From: Aminobacterium colombiense DSM 12261
GTDB lineage: Bacteria; Synergistota; Synergistia; Synergistales; Aminobacteriaceae
Length of the DNA: 64,000 nucleotides
Direction: 5' to 3'
NCBI RefSeq assembly: GCF_000025885.1
Contig: NC_014011.1
Location: 620,001-684,000, forward strand
The notes beneath the pieces are model-generated. The model worked only from the letters and a program-made list of their open reading frames with translations, did not search any database and was not told where the DNA came from. The translations under genes and the position numbers were made by a program. Each line of letters begins with the position of its first letter. The first letter of the stretch is position 1. This document shows, one piece after another, positions 26,463 to 40,341 of this stretch.

Positions 26463-28394
26463 ATGTCTGAAAAAAGTTTTTATATTACAACGCCTATTTA
26501 TTATGTCAATGACATCCCTCATATAGGACACGCCTACACGACAATAGCTGCAGACGTAATGGCTCGTTACCGTCGCATGATGGGTGATAGGGTTTTCTTT
26601 TGTACAGGAACTGATGAGCATGGGCAAAAGATACAGCAAAGCGCGGATGCGAAAGGAATGACAGCTAAAGAACTGGCAGATAGGACTATGGAAAATTTTC
26701 GTAGATTATGGGAAGTCCTGAACATCTCAAATGACGATTTTATCCGAACAACAGAAGAACGCCATGAAAAGGTAGTTCAGGGAATATTCAAAAAACTCAT
26801 GGATCAGGGAGATATTTATAAAGGTACTTATGAAGGTTGGTACTGTATCCCTTGTGAAACTTACGTTCCTGAAAGCAGTATGAAAGAAGATAAGACTTGT
26901 CCTGACTGTGGACGGCCCCTTCAAAAGATGGAAGAAGAAAGCTATTTTTTCCGGGCTTCCAAATATAGTGACCAACTTCTTGACTATTACGAAAAAAATC
27001 TAAAGGCCATTATGCCCAGGAGCCGATATAATGAAATTGTGAGTTTTGTCCGTAGCGGACTGAGAGATCAGTCAGTATCACGAACAAGCATCAAATGGGG
27101 GATTCCAGTCCCTGGAGATGAAAAACACGTAGTGTACGTCTGGTTTGACGCATTGATTAACTATCTTACCGCCTGCGGCTACATGTCTGATTCAGAAAAA
27201 CTCAACATATTCTGGCCAAGTGTCCATCATTTGGTAGGTAAGGATATTATCCGGTTTCACTGTGTGATTTGGCCCATAATGCTCATTGCCCTTGGGCTTA
27301 ACCCGCCAGTGACAGTTTTTGCCCATGGGTGGTGGACTGTAGAAGGAGAAAAAATGTCAAAGTCAAAGGGTAACGTCGTTGATCCTTTTGAGATGGCGGA
27401 TGTATATGGCGTTGACCCTTTTCGATACTTTGTGCTTAGGGAGGTACCCTTCGGACTGGATGGAGATTTTTCAGAGCAGGCTATGGTTTTGCGAATCAAC
27501 TCTGATTTGGCCAACGATCTGGGGAACTTGCTCAACAGAACCCTTCAGATGGTGAAAAACTTCAGGGATGGCATTGTTCCCGCCCCGACAAACTTTGAAA
27601 GCCTGGACAAGGAGATTGAAACCCTTCTACAATCCACTTTCTCGCAGGTTGAAGAGAGCATGTCGTGTTTCGCTTACGAAGAAGCGTTGAAAGCCATTTG
27701 GGCCCTTATTCGGAGGGGAAACAAATATATTGATGAAACCATGCCCTGGAAACTGGGAAAAGAAGGACCTCAGGAGCGTCTTGACACAGTCCTCTTTGTC
27801 TTAGCTGAAATGCTCCGTGGAACAGGACTTCTTATCGCTCCCTTCATGCCATTGACAGCGGAAAAGCTCTGGGGGCAACTAGGGCTTCCTGGAACGCCTG
27901 AAAAACATGGGATACCGGCCTTCTCTTTTGGCGGTTTCCCTGCAGGAACACAAACAATTAAAGGGGATGTCCTTTTTCCCCGCATCGATGTTGAGAACTG
28001 GAAGAAAGAAAGAGCTGAACGAGAGGCGCGAAAAGGGTCGGTGCCTGACCCTGGAAATCACGAAGAACAAATAATGATTGAGGATTTTGCCAAAGTGGAG
28101 CTTAGGGTTGGACAAATTATTGCAGTTGAAGAAATTCCAAAGGCAAAAAAACTCTATAAGTTGCACGTGGATCTTGGATACGAAAAGCGAACGATAGTTT
28201 CTGGGATAAAAGAGCATTTTTCTGTAGAGGAACTTCTAGGAAAGAGAATAGTTGTCGTCGTTAATCTCAAGCCGGTAAAACTTTGTGGCGTTGAAAGCAG
28301 AGGGATGCTTCTGGCCTCTGGACCAGCTGATAAATCGACACTTGCCCTTCTTACCCCAGATAAAGATATTCCTTTGGGATCTCGGGTGAGTTAG
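26463..28394 (+). CDS. metG: Methionyl-tRNA synthetase
   Basis: Charges initiator and elongator tRNA-Met. The 643-residue protein has the class I HIGH box (HIGH, 20-23), a four-cysteine zinc knuckle (C128, C131, C146, C149), KMSKS at 297-301, an anticodon-binding helical domain (about 370-510), and a C-terminal tRNA-binding (EMAP/Trbp111-like) domain from about 541 with DFAKVELRVGQII, used for dimerisation. ATG 26463 is 7 bases after GGAGG; the ATG at 26460 is only 4 away. A strong terminator follows the stop. Confidence 0.97.
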   Translation: MSEKSFYITTPIYYVNDIPHIGHAYTTIAADVMARYRRMMGDRVFFCTGTDEHGQKIQQSADAKGMTAKELADRTMENFRRLWEVLNISNDDFIRTTEERHEKVVQGIFKKLMDQGDIYKGTYEGWYCIPCETYVPESSMKEDKTCPDCGRPLQKMEEESYFFRASKYSDQLLDYYEKNLKAIMPRSRYNEIVSFVRSGLRDQSVSRTSIKWGIPVPGDEKHVVYVWFDALINYLTACGYMSDSEKLNIFWPSVHHLVGKDIIRFHCVIWPIMLIALGLNPPVTVFAHGWWTVEGEKMSKSKGNVVDPFEMADVYGVDPFRYFVLREVPFGLDGDFSEQAMVLRINSDLANDLGNLLNRTLQMVKNFRDGIVPAPTNFESLDKEIETLLQSTFSQVEESMSCFAYEEALKAIWALIRRGNKYIDETMPWKLGKEGPQERLDTVLFVLAEMLRGTGLLIAPFMPLTAEKLWGQLGLPGTPEKHGIPAFSFGGFPAGTQTIKGDVLFPRIDVENWKKERAEREARKGSVPDPGNHEEQIMIEDFAKVELRVGQIIAVEEIPKAKKLYKLHVDLGYEKRTIVSGIKEHFSVEELLGKRIVVVVNLKPVKLCGVESRGMLLASGPADKSTLALLTPDKDIPLGSRVS

Positions 28395-28415
28395 GAAAAG
28401 AAGCAGGGGATATTA

Positions 28416-28451
28416 ATCGGGTTTCTCCTGGCTGGGAAACCCGATTTTTTT
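28416..28451 (+). terminator. Intrinsic terminator after metG
   Basis: A 10-bp perfect stem (28416-28425 atcgggtttc with 28436-28445 gaaacccgat), extendable by two further pairs, is followed directly by seven T residues. It is a textbook Rho-independent terminator. It falls only 22 bases before the tatD start, with no clear promoter between, so tatD-tgt-tsaC must rely on partial read-through or on a promoter inside metG that I cannot identify. Confidence 0.9.
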
Positions 28452-28473
28452 ATAAAGAGGCAAGGTGTTTAAA

Positions 28474-31356
<2,883 letters not shown>

Positions 31357-31363
31357 AAAGAAC

Positions 31364-31392
31364 TTGCCAAAGCGTTCAGGCCTTGCTACAAT
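31364..31392 (+). promoter_or_regulatory. Sigma70-type promoter for tRNA-Leu
   Basis: TTGCCA at 31364-31369 and TACAAT at 31387-31392 with an ideal 17-base spacer. The expected start is near 31399, about 13 bases before the mature tRNA 5' end. It lies just past the tsaC stop, so the tRNA can be transcribed independently. Confidence 0.8.
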
Positions 31393-31411
31393 TACCGTCG
31401 TGATAAGAAAA

Positions 31412-31498
31412 GCCGGGGTGGCGGAATTGGTAGACGCGCTAGATTCAGGTTCTAGTGGGCGATAGCCTGTCGGGGTTCGAGTCCCCGCCTCGGCACCA
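31412..31498 (+). tRNA. tRNA-Leu (anticodon CAG)
   Basis: An 87-base class II tRNA. The acceptor stem is gccgggg (31412-31418) with cctcggc (31488-31494), including one G-T pair. The discriminator A at 31495 is followed by an encoded CCA (31496-31498). The anticodon stem ctaga/tctag encloses the loop ttcaggt with CAG at 31446-31448, which decodes CUG. The long variable arm (tgggcgatagcctgtc region) and T loop ttcgagt mark it as leucine-type. Its own promoter lies upstream, and a terminator hairpin lies 46 bases downstream. Confidence 0.97.
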
Positions 31499-31510
31499 TA
31501 CAATTTATGC

Positions 31511-31540
31511 TTGCAAAATGTGCCTTATACAAAGTATAAT
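31511..31540 (+). promoter_or_regulatory. Likely rpoB promoter
   Basis: TTGCAA at 31511-31516 and a perfect TATAAT at 31535-31540 with an 18-base spacer. The predicted start (about 31546-31549) falls inside the left arm of the terminator hairpin that begins at 31544. It gives rpoBC its own promoter about 100 bases upstream of the rpoB ATG. Confidence 0.72.
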
Positions 31541-31543
31541 AAG

Positions 31544-31580
31544 GGGCTGCGTTGTGTTGTTGACATAACGCGCCCTTTTT
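31544..31580 (+). terminator. Terminator between tRNA-Leu and rpoB
   Basis: Stem of twelve pairs with one bulged T: 31544-31556 with 31564-31575, loop ttgttga, followed by five T residues at 31576-31580. For RNA reading through from tRNA-Leu, this is a complete intrinsic terminator. For RNA starting at the promoter just upstream, the first three or more bases of the left arm would be missing. Confidence 0.75.
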
Positions 31581-31644
31581 GTTATCTTTATTCTTCGTCA
31601 ATAATCATTTCCCCCATATCTTTTACAGGGAGGTCATAACGCGC

Positions 31645-34600
31645 ATGGCCGAGTTTGTTCCCGTGGGCAGAAAGCGGCAGAGGTTGACTTTCGGACGTGC
31701 CAGGGATCTTGTAGAAATTCCTGACATGATAGAAGTCCAGCGTAATTCCTATGATTGGTTCTATCAGAAGGATTGCGACCCGGACTCAAGGAAGTTGCAA
31801 GGGCTGGAAGAACTTCTTCATGAAGTTTTTCCTATAGAGAGTTATGATGGGGCGTTCGCCCTCGAGTTTGTCCATTTTTTTGTGGATAATCCCTCGGGGG
31901 ACGAAGAGGAAGCCCGACAGAGGGACCTTACATGGTCTCAACCTATACGTGCTACCATTCGACTTGTCAATAGAAAAACCAAAGAAATCAAAGAAGAAGA
32001 AATTTTTCTTGGCGATTTTCCTATTATGACAGATAGGGGCACTTTTATTATCAACGGAACGGAACGAGTTGTGGTGAATCAACTTGCCCGTTCAGCCGGT
32101 GTGTATTTTCACAAGGAAGAGCAGATCCCTGGTCAGGAAGCCTATTCTGCAAAAATTATTCCTGACCGTGGAGCTTGGCTGGAGTTTAGCCTAAGCCCTG
32201 GAGATGTGCTTTCTGTAAATATCGATAACAGAAAAAAGCTTCCAGCAACAATTTTATTGAAGGCATTTGGCGTGTCAAGCAACGAAGAAATCCTTGACAT
32301 GTTTGGGGCCAAACCTATCGAAATTGATTTGACAGAAGAAGAAGTAAGGGGTCGCCTTGTGGCAGAATCTGTTGTTGACGATGAAGGCAACGAAATAGTT
32401 TCAAGAAACGGCAGGTTGACCAAAGATAATCTTGAAATTTTGTGGAGTAAGGGGCGGACGAAACTACATGTGTGGGATGTTGACCCAGCTATTGCGGCCA
32501 CTTTAGAGAGAGACAACACAAAGGGCAGTGATGATGCTGTCCTTGAAATGTTCCGACGTCTTCGCCCCAATGAGCCTGCGCGGGTAGAAAATGCCAGAGA
32601 GTATGTTTATAGCCTTTTCTTTGATACCCGACGATACAATTTAGGGCGCGTGGGCCGCTATAAAATGAACAGACGCCTTGGTATTCCTGTTCCAGAGAAT
32701 ATTACAGAACACAACAGGCTGCTTACTCTCGAAGATATTTGCAAGATTATCCAGGGAGTAATTGACCTTAGAAATCCGGAATCTGAAGGTGACGATATAG
32801 ATCATCTGGGAAACCGTCGTGTCCGTTCTGTAGGAGAACTTCTACAGAACCAGATTCGTATTGGCTTGCTTCGAATGGAGCGAATAGCGAAAGAACGGAT
32901 GACAACCATTCCGGACCTTGAGGCAGCTATGGCGAGGGACCTTATCAATGTCCGTCCTATCGCTGCGGCTATTCGAGAGTTTTTTGGTTCCGGACAGCTC
33001 TCTCAATTTATGGATCAGACGAACCCCCTGGCGGAAGTAACGCACCGTCGGCGCCTCTCAGCTTTGGGTCCTGGAGGTCTCAGCCGTGAACGTGCGGGTT
33101 TTGAAGCCCGTGACGTCCATCATACCCACTATGGCCGTATTTGTCCTATTGAAACTCCGGAGGGGCCAAATATCGGGTTGGTCACGTCTCTTGCCACCTA
33201 TTCAAGGGTAAATGAATATGGCTTCCTGATGACTCCTCGCCGTAAAGTAGAAAAGGGAAGAGTTCTTAACGAAATTGTCTACCTTTCAGCAGATGAGGAA
33301 GACGATCTTTATATAGCCAGAGCTAATACCCCTATTGATGAGAATGGCTACCTGGAAAAAGAGTGCCATACAAGATATCGTGGTGACATAGAGTATATTC
33401 CCCGCGAAGAAGTGGATTATCTTGACGTTTCCCCTAAGCAGATAGTTTCTGTTTCTACTGCTTTGATCCCGTTCCTTGAGCACGATGACGCTAACCGTGC
33501 TCTTATGGGTTCAAACATGCAGCGTCAGGCCGTTCCTCTTATTCAGCCTGCGGCTCCTGTAGTCGGGACAGGAATTGAATATAGGATAGCGAAAGACTCC
33601 GGTTCATGTGTGGTTGCTACGGATGATGGAGAAGTCGTTTATGTTGATGCGGACCGCATAGAGATCAGGTCGAAGCGTGGTGTTCGCGCTTATCCTCTCG
33701 TGAAATTTCGCCGTTCGAACCAGGGGACGATTATTCACCAGCGCCCCTCTGTTGAAAAAGGCGAATTAATTAAAAAGGGAGACATAATTGCTGATGGGCA
33801 GTCTGTAGATAACGGGGAACTTGCTCTTGGACGAAATGTTCTCGTAGCTTTTCTTCCCTGGGAAGGTTTTAATTACGAAGATGCGATCTTGCTTAGCGAA
33901 CGTCTTGTAAAAGAAGATTTTTACACCTCTATACATATAGAAGAATATGAAATTGAAGCACGGGACACGAAGCTTGGGCCAGAAGAGATTACCCGTGATA
34001 TTCCCAATGTCGGTGAAGACATGCTTAAAAACCTCGACGAGGATGGCATTGTTAGGGTGGGAGCCGAGGTCAATGCCGGTGACATCCTGGTAGGAAAGGT
34101 TACTCCTAAGGGAGAGTCTGATCAGTCTCCTGAGGAAAAATTGCTACGAGCCATATTCGGAGAAAAAGCGAGAGAAGTCAGGGACACATCCTTGAAGGTT
34201 CCTCATGGTGCCCGTGGAAAGATCGTGGCAGTAAAACGCATGACGCGGGAGAACAACCCCGATGCCCTGAGCCCTGGCGTAAATGAAGTTGTGAAGATTT
34301 ACGTGGCTCAGCTGAGAAAAATAACGGTAGGAGACAAGATGGCAGGACGCCATGGCAATAAGGGTGTTGTTTCGAAGATCCTCCCGGTGGAGGATATGCC
34401 TTATCTGCCAGATGGCACTCCCTGCGATATAGTACTTAACCCATTAGGTGTGCCGAGCCGTATGAACCTTGGACAGGTGCTCGAAACAATCATGGGCTTT
34501 GTAGCTGTTCATAATGGTTGGAAGGTTGCCACGCCAGTCTTTGAAGGCGCTCAGGAAAAAGAAATCTTTGAGAATCTTGCAGAACTGCGAAAAGGAAATT

Positions 34601-35265
34601 ACCCTGATTTGACCGCAGATGGCATGATAACTCTTTTCGATGGCAGAACAGGGGAGCCCATGGAGAAAAAGGTCACAGTGGGATATATGTATATGCTTAA
34701 ATTAATTCACCTTGTAGATGACAAGATCCATGCCCGCTCTATTGGCCCCTACAGCTTGATTACACAGCAGCCTCTTGGCGGGAAAGCACAGTTCGGAGGC
34801 CAGCGATTTGGAGAAATGGAAGTCTGGGCCCTTGAAGGATATGGTGCGGCTCACATTCTTCAGGAGATGCTGACAGTGAAGTCTGATGATATCAGAGGAC
34901 GCTTAAAGACCTATGAAAAAATAGTAAAAGGACAAAACCTTGCTAAGCCTGGCGTACCTGAAAGTTTCCGAGTTCTTGTAAAAGAACTGCAGGGATTGGT
35001 ACTCGACGTTGAAATCAAATATAGCGACGGTACGGTAGGAGAACTCGTTATGGACGAAGAAGATGAGGAAGGCGCAAGTCGGCGTAAGACTACGGAAGGC
35101 CTAGGCGTAAAAGAGAAGGAACAAGAGCAAAAAATAGAAGAAACAAAAGAAGTTCCAGAAGAAATGGAAATTGTTGTCGATGAAAAGGAGTTGGCAGCCG
35201 AGAACATGCTTTTTGAAGACGTGTTTGAGGAACGTAAAGATGACCCGGAGGGGGCTGAAGAATAG
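31645..35265 (+). CDS. rpoB: DNA-directed RNA polymerase subunit beta
   Basis: Catalytic beta subunit of RNA polymerase. The 1206-residue protein carries the rifampicin-binding region [20 protein letters not shown] and [11 protein letters not shown] (around residues 447-480), where the Gln, Asp, His and Ser positions tied to resistance are the sensitive-type residues. Other landmarks are [44 protein letters not shown] and [15 protein letters not shown]. The last 65 residues form an acidic, Glu/Lys-rich tail beyond the conserved end. ATG 31645 follows GGGAGGT with a 10-base gap. rplJL does not precede it; tRNA-Leu does. The rpoC ATG immediately follows the stop. Confidence 0.97.
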   Translation: MAEFVPVGRKRQRLTFGRARDLVEIPDMIEVQRNSYDWFYQKDCDPDSRKLQGLEELLHEVFPIESYDGAFALEFVHFFVDNPSGDEEEARQRDLTWSQPIRATIRLVNRKTKEIKEEEIFLGDFPIMTDRGTFIINGTERVVVNQLARSAGVYFHKEEQIPGQEAYSAKIIPDRGAWLEFSLSPGDVLSVNIDNRKKLPATILLKAFGVSSNEEILDMFGAKPIEIDLTEEEVRGRLVAESVVDDEGNEIVSRNGRLTKDNLEILWSKGRTKLHVWDVDPAIAATLERDNTKGSDDAVLEMFRRLRPNEPARVENAREYVYSLFFDTRRYNLGRVGRYKMNRRLGIPVPENITEHNRLLTLEDICKIIQGVIDLRNPESEGDDIDHLGNRRVRSVGELLQNQIRIGLLRMERIAKERMTTIPDLEAAMARDLINVRPIAAAIREFFGSGQLSQFMDQTNPLAEVTHRRRLSALGPGGLSRERAGFEARDVHHTHYGRICPIETPEGPNIGLVTSLATYSRVNEYGFLMTPRRKVEKGRVLNEIVYLSADEEDDLYIARANTPIDENGYLEKECHTRYRGDIEYIPREEVDYLDVSPKQIVSVSTALIPFLEHDDANRALMGSNMQRQAVPLIQPAAPVVGTGIEYRIAKDSGSCVVATDDGEVVYVDADRIEIRSKRGVRAYPLVKFRRSNQGTIIHQRPSVEKGELIKKGDIIADGQSVDNGELALGRNVLVAFLPWEGFNYEDAILLSERLVKEDFYTSIHIEEYEIEARDTKLGPEEITRDIPNVGEDMLKNLDEDGIVRVGAEVNAGDILVGKVTPKGESDQSPEEKLLRAIFGEKAREVRDTSLKVPHGARGKIVAVKRMTRENNPDALSPGVNEVVKIYVAQLRKITVGDKMAGRHGNKGVVSKILPVEDMPYLPDGTPCDIVLNPLGVPSRMNLGQVLETIMGFVAVHNGWKVATPVFEGAQEKEIFENLAELRKGNYPDLTADGMITLFDGRTGEPMEKKVTVGYMYMLKLIHLVDDKIHARSIGPYSLITQQPLGGKAQFGGQRFGEMEVWALEGYGAAHILQEMLTVKSDDIRGRLKTYEKIVKGQNLAKPGVPESFRVLVKELQGLVLDVEIKYSDGTVGELVMDEEDEEGASRRKTTEGLGVKEKEQEQKIEETKEVPEEMEIVVDEKELAAENMLFEDVFEERKDDPEGAEE

Positions 35266-38200
35266 ATGAGCCAGAGAGAAATAGTCGGAGTACGCATTAA
35301 GCTGGCCAGCCCGGAACGGATCAGGGAACTGTCCAGCGGTGAAGTTAAGAAGCCTGAAACCATAAATTACCGAACCCTTCGTCCAGAAAAAGACGGGCTT
35401 TTCTGTGAACGTATCTTTGGCCCAACAAAGAGTTACGAATGTGCCTGTGGCAAGTACAAGCGGAGCGGTCCGAAATTCAAAGGGATCATTTGTGATCGTT
35501 GCGGTGTAGAGGTTACGGACAATCGTGTTCGTAGAGAACGGATGGGGCACATCGAGCTGGCAGCGCCAGTGGTGCATATTTGGTACCTTAGGGGTATCCC
35601 CAGTCGTTTGAGCCTTCTTCTCGGAACAAGCACAAAAGATCTTGAAAAGGTAGTGTATTTTGCGCCTACGCGAAAGCGAGAAGCAGCGTTCAAGGTTGTC
35701 ATGGAAGGGCGCCGTCCAGATCTGGCACGACGTGGTGATGTTATAGCCGAGAGCGAAGTGCGAATCCACTCTCATTATGACTCGAAGATCAAAACTGAAG
35801 AAGCTTACAGGATCATCAGCGTAGACGAGATTCCCGTTAGCGAGGGTGATATCCTTACTGCCCAACAGGTCTCTCGATATAAGACAGAGTATGGTGATAG
35901 CCTCTTCAAGGTGGAACCGGCTTTTGAGTTTGTTTCAGATCCTGAAAATCTTGATTATAAATCTGGAGACGTTATTTCGGTATCGGAAGTGGAGCGCTTG
36001 CAAAAGCTGGATCTCCAGTTTGATGTCAAGCGAGCCATAGTCAATAATCAGGAAGCTTTCATTGTTACCGCGGCGGCGAAGCTGCCCTTTACTAAGGGGG
36101 ATGTTGTTTCCAAAACGGAATTTCAGATGTTTTATGAGAAATATCCTGGGAGATTTATGGCCCAACCGGAAACCATAACCATAGAGGATCCTTGCTATAT
36201 TGTCATAGAAAAAGGCGCCTCTCCCTTTAACTCCTCAGACATTATTATGGAGAGGGAACAGTATCTGTGCGCCGCCTATGATAAAAAATTCAGTGCGGGC
36301 ATTGGAGCAGAGGGAGTACGGACCCTCTTGGAAAAAATGGATATGGATCTTCTTTGCGCAGGTCTTCGTGAGGAAGTATCGGAGAGTACCGGTCAAAAGA
36401 AGAGAAAACTCATTAAACGGCTTCAGGTGGCGGAGGACTTCAGAAGAAGCTTCTCCAGCGTAGAGTCTATGGTTCTTGAAGTGCTGCCGGTAATTCCACC
36501 GGATTTGCGGCCCATGGTTCAGCTTGATGGAGGACGTTTTGCCACGTCAGATCTGAACGACCTGTACCGACGTGTTATCAACCGTAACAACCGGCTCCGC
36601 AAACTGCAGGAGCTAAGGGCTCCCGAGATCATTATCCGCAATGAGAAGCGGATGTTGCAGGAGTCAGTAGACGCCCTCATAGATAACGGACGTATGGGCA
36701 AGGCTGTCCTTGGTGCGGGGAATCGTCCCTTGAAGAGCTTAACGGACCTGCTGAGAGGAAAAAAGGGACGGTTCCGTCAGAACCTGCTGGGCAAGCGTGT
36801 TGACTATTCCGGCCGTTCCGTTATCGTTATCGGTCCTCAACTGAAGATATATCAGTGTGGTTTGCCGAAGCAGATGGCTCTTGAACTTTTCAAACCCTTT
36901 GTTATTCGGCAGCTCGTGGAGCGGGGGCTGGCTCCTAACGTGAAGAGCGCTAAGCGTCTTATAGAGCGTGGACGGGAAGAGATCTGGGGCATTCTGGAAG
37001 AGATCATCAAAGATCATCCAGTTCTTCTGAACCGGGCTCCCACATTGCATAGATTAGGAATCCAGGCCTTTGAGCCTGTCCTAATGGAAGGAAAGGCCAT
37101 CCGTCTCCACCCCCTCGTCTGCACTGCTTTCAATGCGGACTTTGACGGAGACCAAATGGCAGTTCACGTGCCACTGTCCCTTGAAGCCCAGGCAGAGGCC
37201 AGACTTCTCATGCTCTCTGCGAACAACCTGCTTTCTCCTGCAAGTGGAAGACCTATAGTGACACCAACGCAGGATATCATCCTTGGCGTCTATTATCTGA
37301 CGGATGTGCGGGATGGATTGATGGGCGAAGGCAATTATTTCTCAGGTATCGAGGATGTGCTTATAGCCCTTGATCATAAGGTTGTCCATTTAAACGCCAG
37401 TATCCGGCTAAAGAAGCAGCCGGAATGGAATATAGAAAGTGATGATGAGAAGTGGTTCGAAACATCTCCCGGCAGAGTTCTCTTCAATAGCATCCTTCCT
37501 GAGAAACTGCGGTTTATCAATAAGCAGTTTGGGAAAAAAGCCATTGGTAAGCTCATTGATGATGCTTATGATGTTATCAGCCGAAGCGAGATCGTTCGGA
37601 TTCTCGATGATATTAAAACTCTGGGGTATCATTGGTCCACAGTCAGTGGCATTAGTTTTGGAGTCCAATCGATCATTATTCCACCGGAGAAAGATGAGAT
37701 AACGGCGGAAACGATTGATGAAGATGAAGATCTGAAGTCAGAGTACGAAATGGGCATTTTGACCCAGGATGAATATCTTTACAGAAAAGAAATGCTCTGG
37801 TCTGAGGCTTCACGCAAGATTTCTGAGAATATCCTTGTCCATATGGAGCGCGATAACCCCATCCGAATGATGGTTGATTCAGGAGCGCGAGGAAGCAAGA
37901 GCCAGATGGGGCAGATGGCTGGTATCCGCGGATTGATGTCAGATCCGTCGGGCCGCATCATTGACTATCCCATTACAGCCAACTTCCGTGAAGGAATGAA
38001 CATGTTGGAGTACTTCATTTCAACCCACGGAGCGCGAAAGGGTCTTGCGGACACAGCTCTTCGTACGGCGAAATCAGGATACCTCACAAGACGTCTTGTG
38101 GACGTGGCGCAGGATATTATTGTCACCCATCACGACTGTGGTACTGATAGGGGAGTAGAGATTCGGCCGCTTCTTCAGGATGGCAAGGTCATGATCTCTC

Positions 38201-40293
38201 TCGCCGAGCGCATTGCGGGGAGAACGGTGTTGTACGATCTCTACCATCCTGAAACTGGAGAGCTGCTCCTGGAATCGGGAGAGCTGATAACGACGAGACT
38301 TGCCGAAACAATAGACAAGCTCGGGTTCTCTTCTGTCTGGGTTCGCAGTCCTTTGACCTGTACGCTAAAACAGGGTGTTTGCCAAAAGTGCTATGGCATG
38401 GACCTTGCTACTCGAACTGAGGTTGCTATTGGCGAATCAGTGGGCGTTGTAGCCGCCCAATCCATAGGAGAACCGGGAACCCAGCTTACCATGCGGACAT
38501 TCCACACTGGTGGAGTTCGTATGACAGGAGAGGACATTACTCAGGGTCTTCCCAGAATCGAGCAGCTTTTCGAGGTTCGCCGTCCTAAGAAGGTTTCCTA
38601 CCTTGCCGGGATAGACGGACGAGTTATTGAAATACGGGAAATGGAAGGTAAACGAAAGGTTATCATTGCCTCTGATGAACCGGGAAAAGAAGAAAAAGTC
38701 AACTACAGCATCCCTTCATCTCAGCACTTGCTTGTGGAAGAGGGACAGCAGGTTGCCAAAAGTGACCGCCTTACGGAAGGTAATGTGGATCCCCAGCAGC
38801 TTCTTGAAGTGGAAGGCATAGAAGCGGTCCAGCGCAGCCTGGTTGACGAAATTCAGGGAGTCTATAGGTCTCAGGGCGTTTCTATCAATAATAAACATAT
38901 AGAGGTTATCCTTCGAAAGGTGGCCCCTGTGAACAGGATTCGTGTCGTGGAAGAGGGGGATACTTCCTTTGTTGCAGGCGATCTGGTCTGGACAGATGAA
39001 ATAGAGGATGAGAATGAGGCCATTCGGAGGGAAAATGAGAAGAACATCATGGAGGCCACTCGAATCTTCTCTGGCCGTGTCGTTAAGAGTATAGCGGCGA
39101 GCCGTTTGACAGATACCATATTACAGTACCAGAATATGCCATTGACGGAAGAGGCTATCCGCACCCTTCTGCGTCCAGGCTACCTTATCTCCCAGATGGT
39201 GTTGGAGGGGGATGAAGGTTCAGATCTCATTCTTGTCATTGGCGAAGCTGCTTTTAGAAAGAGAATGGAAGGTCTTGAGCTCATTGAGACCTTTAAGTCA
39301 GAAGATGGCAAGGAAATAGCAGCTGGGACTATTCTTACGCCAGGGCAGCTTGGGATTGTTACATCTGGCGATCCAGTTTCCATTTGTGTGAGGGATCATG
39401 AAACCATAGAAAAACTTGTGGACAGTTCATACCTAGCAGAGGATATCGTAGTTGATAATGAAGTTATGGCGGAGAAGGATCACATCTTCACCCAGGCCAT
39501 GGCAGCTATTTGTTTTGAACATAACATACAAGCAGTTAAGATCTGGCACTCGGTGGAGCGAATTTCCGTGCTCGATGCTCTTCAGGAACGCCTCATGAAC
39601 AATATTTGGGGCCGTCACCTTACACAGGCTGTGGATAGCGAAGGCAATGGGCTTACAGATGTTTCTCAGATGGTGGATGCCCGTATTATACGAGGTCTGG
39701 TAGACGATGAGATTTCAGCAGTGGATCTTGAAGGGGAAATTCTGACGCGTGAGAAAGCTTTGATTGAGTTGTTAAATACTCTTATCTATGGCAAAGTTCT
39801 TCTCGAACCTGTCGTTGACGAAAAGGGACAAATACTTGTAGACAGCGGGCAGGAGATCAATAGAGCAATGATCGATCTGCTTGTTCGTTCCCAAGCTGGA
39901 GAATTTGTTGTTCGTCCTCTTTCAGCCCGCCACGATGAGAAAACGCTGATCTGGGATGTTACTTTCGTGCGGAAACTTCGCGAGGGTCCAAAATGCAGGC
40001 CATTTGTCCATGGGATTACCAAGGCTGCCCTTGCAACAGAGAGCTTCTTGAGTGCGGCATCTTTCCAGCAGACGGCTCAAGTTCTTGCTGGAGCGGCAGT
40101 AAAAGGTGAAATGGACCCGCTGCAGGGGTTGAAAGAAAATGTTATAATAGGACACTTAATTCCTGCTGGGACTGGAGTAGAATGGTTTAAGGATGTAGAA
40201 GTTCTTCGTGCTGGTAGAAGTGACAAGAGTGAAACGACTTCTTCTGAAGAAGCGAATCAGCCAGATACTGAAGAAACAACGGAAAAACAGTAG
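35266..40293 (+). CDS. rpoC: DNA-directed RNA polymerase subunit beta-prime, with N-terminal insertion
   Basis: The 1675-residue beta-prime subunit is longer than the 1407 of E. coli. Landmarks are the N-terminal zinc site (C59, C61, C76, C79), the catalytic magnesium motif NADFDGD at 623-629, and the second zinc site (C958, C1032, C1039, C1042). NADFDGD sits about 165 residues later than in E. coli, mostly because of an insertion at about 179-308 that appears as repeated copies of a native element (separate entry). The region after residue 1130 is also extended. The ATG directly abuts the rpoB stop, with GGAGGGGG 11 bases upstream, so translation is probably coupled. The C-terminus ends in a Ser/Thr/Glu-rich tail. 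Confidence 0.97.
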   Translation: MSQREIVGVRIKLASPERIRELSSGEVKKPETINYRTLRPEKDGLFCERIFGPTKSYECACGKYKRSGPKFKGIICDRCGVEVTDNRVRRERMGHIELAAPVVHIWYLRGIPSRLSLLLGTSTKDLEKVVYFAPTRKREAAFKVVMEGRRPDLARRGDVIAESEVRIHSHYDSKIKTEEAYRIISVDEIPVSEGDILTAQQVSRYKTEYGDSLFKVEPAFEFVSDPENLDYKSGDVISVSEVERLQKLDLQFDVKRAIVNNQEAFIVTAAAKLPFTKGDVVSKTEFQMFYEKYPGRFMAQPETITIEDPCYIVIEKGASPFNSSDIIMEREQYLCAAYDKKFSAGIGAEGVRTLLEKMDMDLLCAGLREEVSESTGQKKRKLIKRLQVAEDFRRSFSSVESMVLEVLPVIPPDLRPMVQLDGGRFATSDLNDLYRRVINRNNRLRKLQELRAPEIIIRNEKRMLQESVDALIDNGRMGKAVLGAGNRPLKSLTDLLRGKKGRFRQNLLGKRVDYSGRSVIVIGPQLKIYQCGLPKQMALELFKPFVIRQLVERGLAPNVKSAKRLIERGREEIWGILEEIIKDHPVLLNRAPTLHRLGIQAFEPVLMEGKAIRLHPLVCTAFNADFDGDQMAVHVPLSLEAQAEARLLMLSANNLLSPASGRPIVTPTQDIILGVYYLTDVRDGLMGEGNYFSGIEDVLIALDHKVVHLNASIRLKKQPEWNIESDDEKWFETSPGRVLFNSILPEKLRFINKQFGKKAIGKLIDDAYDVISRSEIVRILDDIKTLGYHWSTVSGISFGVQSIIIPPEKDEITAETIDEDEDLKSEYEMGILTQDEYLYRKEMLWSEASRKISENILVHMERDNPIRMMVDSGARGSKSQMGQMAGIRGLMSDPSGRIIDYPITANFREGMNMLEYFISTHGARKGLADTALRTAKSGYLTRRLVDVAQDIIVTHHDCGTDRGVEIRPLLQDGKVMISLAERIAGRTVLYDLYHPETGELLLESGELITTRLAETIDKLGFSSVWVRSPLTCTLKQGVCQKCYGMDLATRTEVAIGESVGVVAAQSIGEPGTQLTMRTFHTGGVRMTGEDITQGLPRIEQLFEVRRPKKVSYLAGIDGRVIEIREMEGKRKVIIASDEPGKEEKVNYSIPSSQHLLVEEGQQVAKSDRLTEGNVDPQQLLEVEGIEAVQRSLVDEIQGVYRSQGVSINNKHIEVILRKVAPVNRIRVVEEGDTSFVAGDLVWTDEIEDENEAIRRENEKNIMEATRIFSGRVVKSIAASRLTDTILQYQNMPLTEEAIRTLLRPGYLISQMVLEGDEGSDLILVIGEAAFRKRMEGLELIETFKSEDGKEIAAGTILTPGQLGIVTSGDPVSICVRDHETIEKLVDSSYLAEDIVVDNEVMAEKDHIFTQAMAAICFEHNIQAVKIWHSVERISVLDALQERLMNNIWGRHLTQAVDSEGNGLTDVSQMVDARIIRGLVDDEISAVDLEGEILTREKALIELLNTLIYGKVLLEPVVDEKGQILVDSGQEINRAMIDLLVRSQAGEFVVRPLSARHDEKTLIWDVTFVRKLREGPKCRPFVHGITKAALATESFLSAASFQQTAQVLAGAAVKGEMDPLQGLKENVIIGHLIPAGTGVEWFKDVEVLRAGRSDKSETTSSEEANQPDTEETTEKQ
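35800..36315 (+). repeat. Four degenerate tandem protein repeats in RpoC (about 41-46 residues each)
   Basis: Starting at residues 179, 220, 263 and 309 of RpoC, the protein repeats a pattern of aromatic-rich strand, then (P/Y)xxxGD(I/V)(I/L/V)(S/T/M), then a helix with Tyr or Leu, then a Phe. Examples are [59 protein letters not shown] and [20 protein letters not shown]. The fourth copy continues into the GAEGVRTLL segment and corresponds to the single copy in ordinary beta-prime (ending QYLDALEEFGDEF and MGAEAI in E. coli). DNA-level repetition is not obvious, so the duplication is old. Confidence 0.7.
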
Positions 40294-40341
40294 GACTTCT
40301 GTTTTTACTTGGTCAATAAAACATTTTCTTTGGAGTAAAGA

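Noticed and set aside
35101-35865. Open frame of about 254 codons on the - strand over the rpoB-rpoC junction
   Set aside because: It lies antisense to two strongly supported genes, has no plausible ribosome-binding site, and its translation has no recognisable domain. It is a by-product of codon bias.
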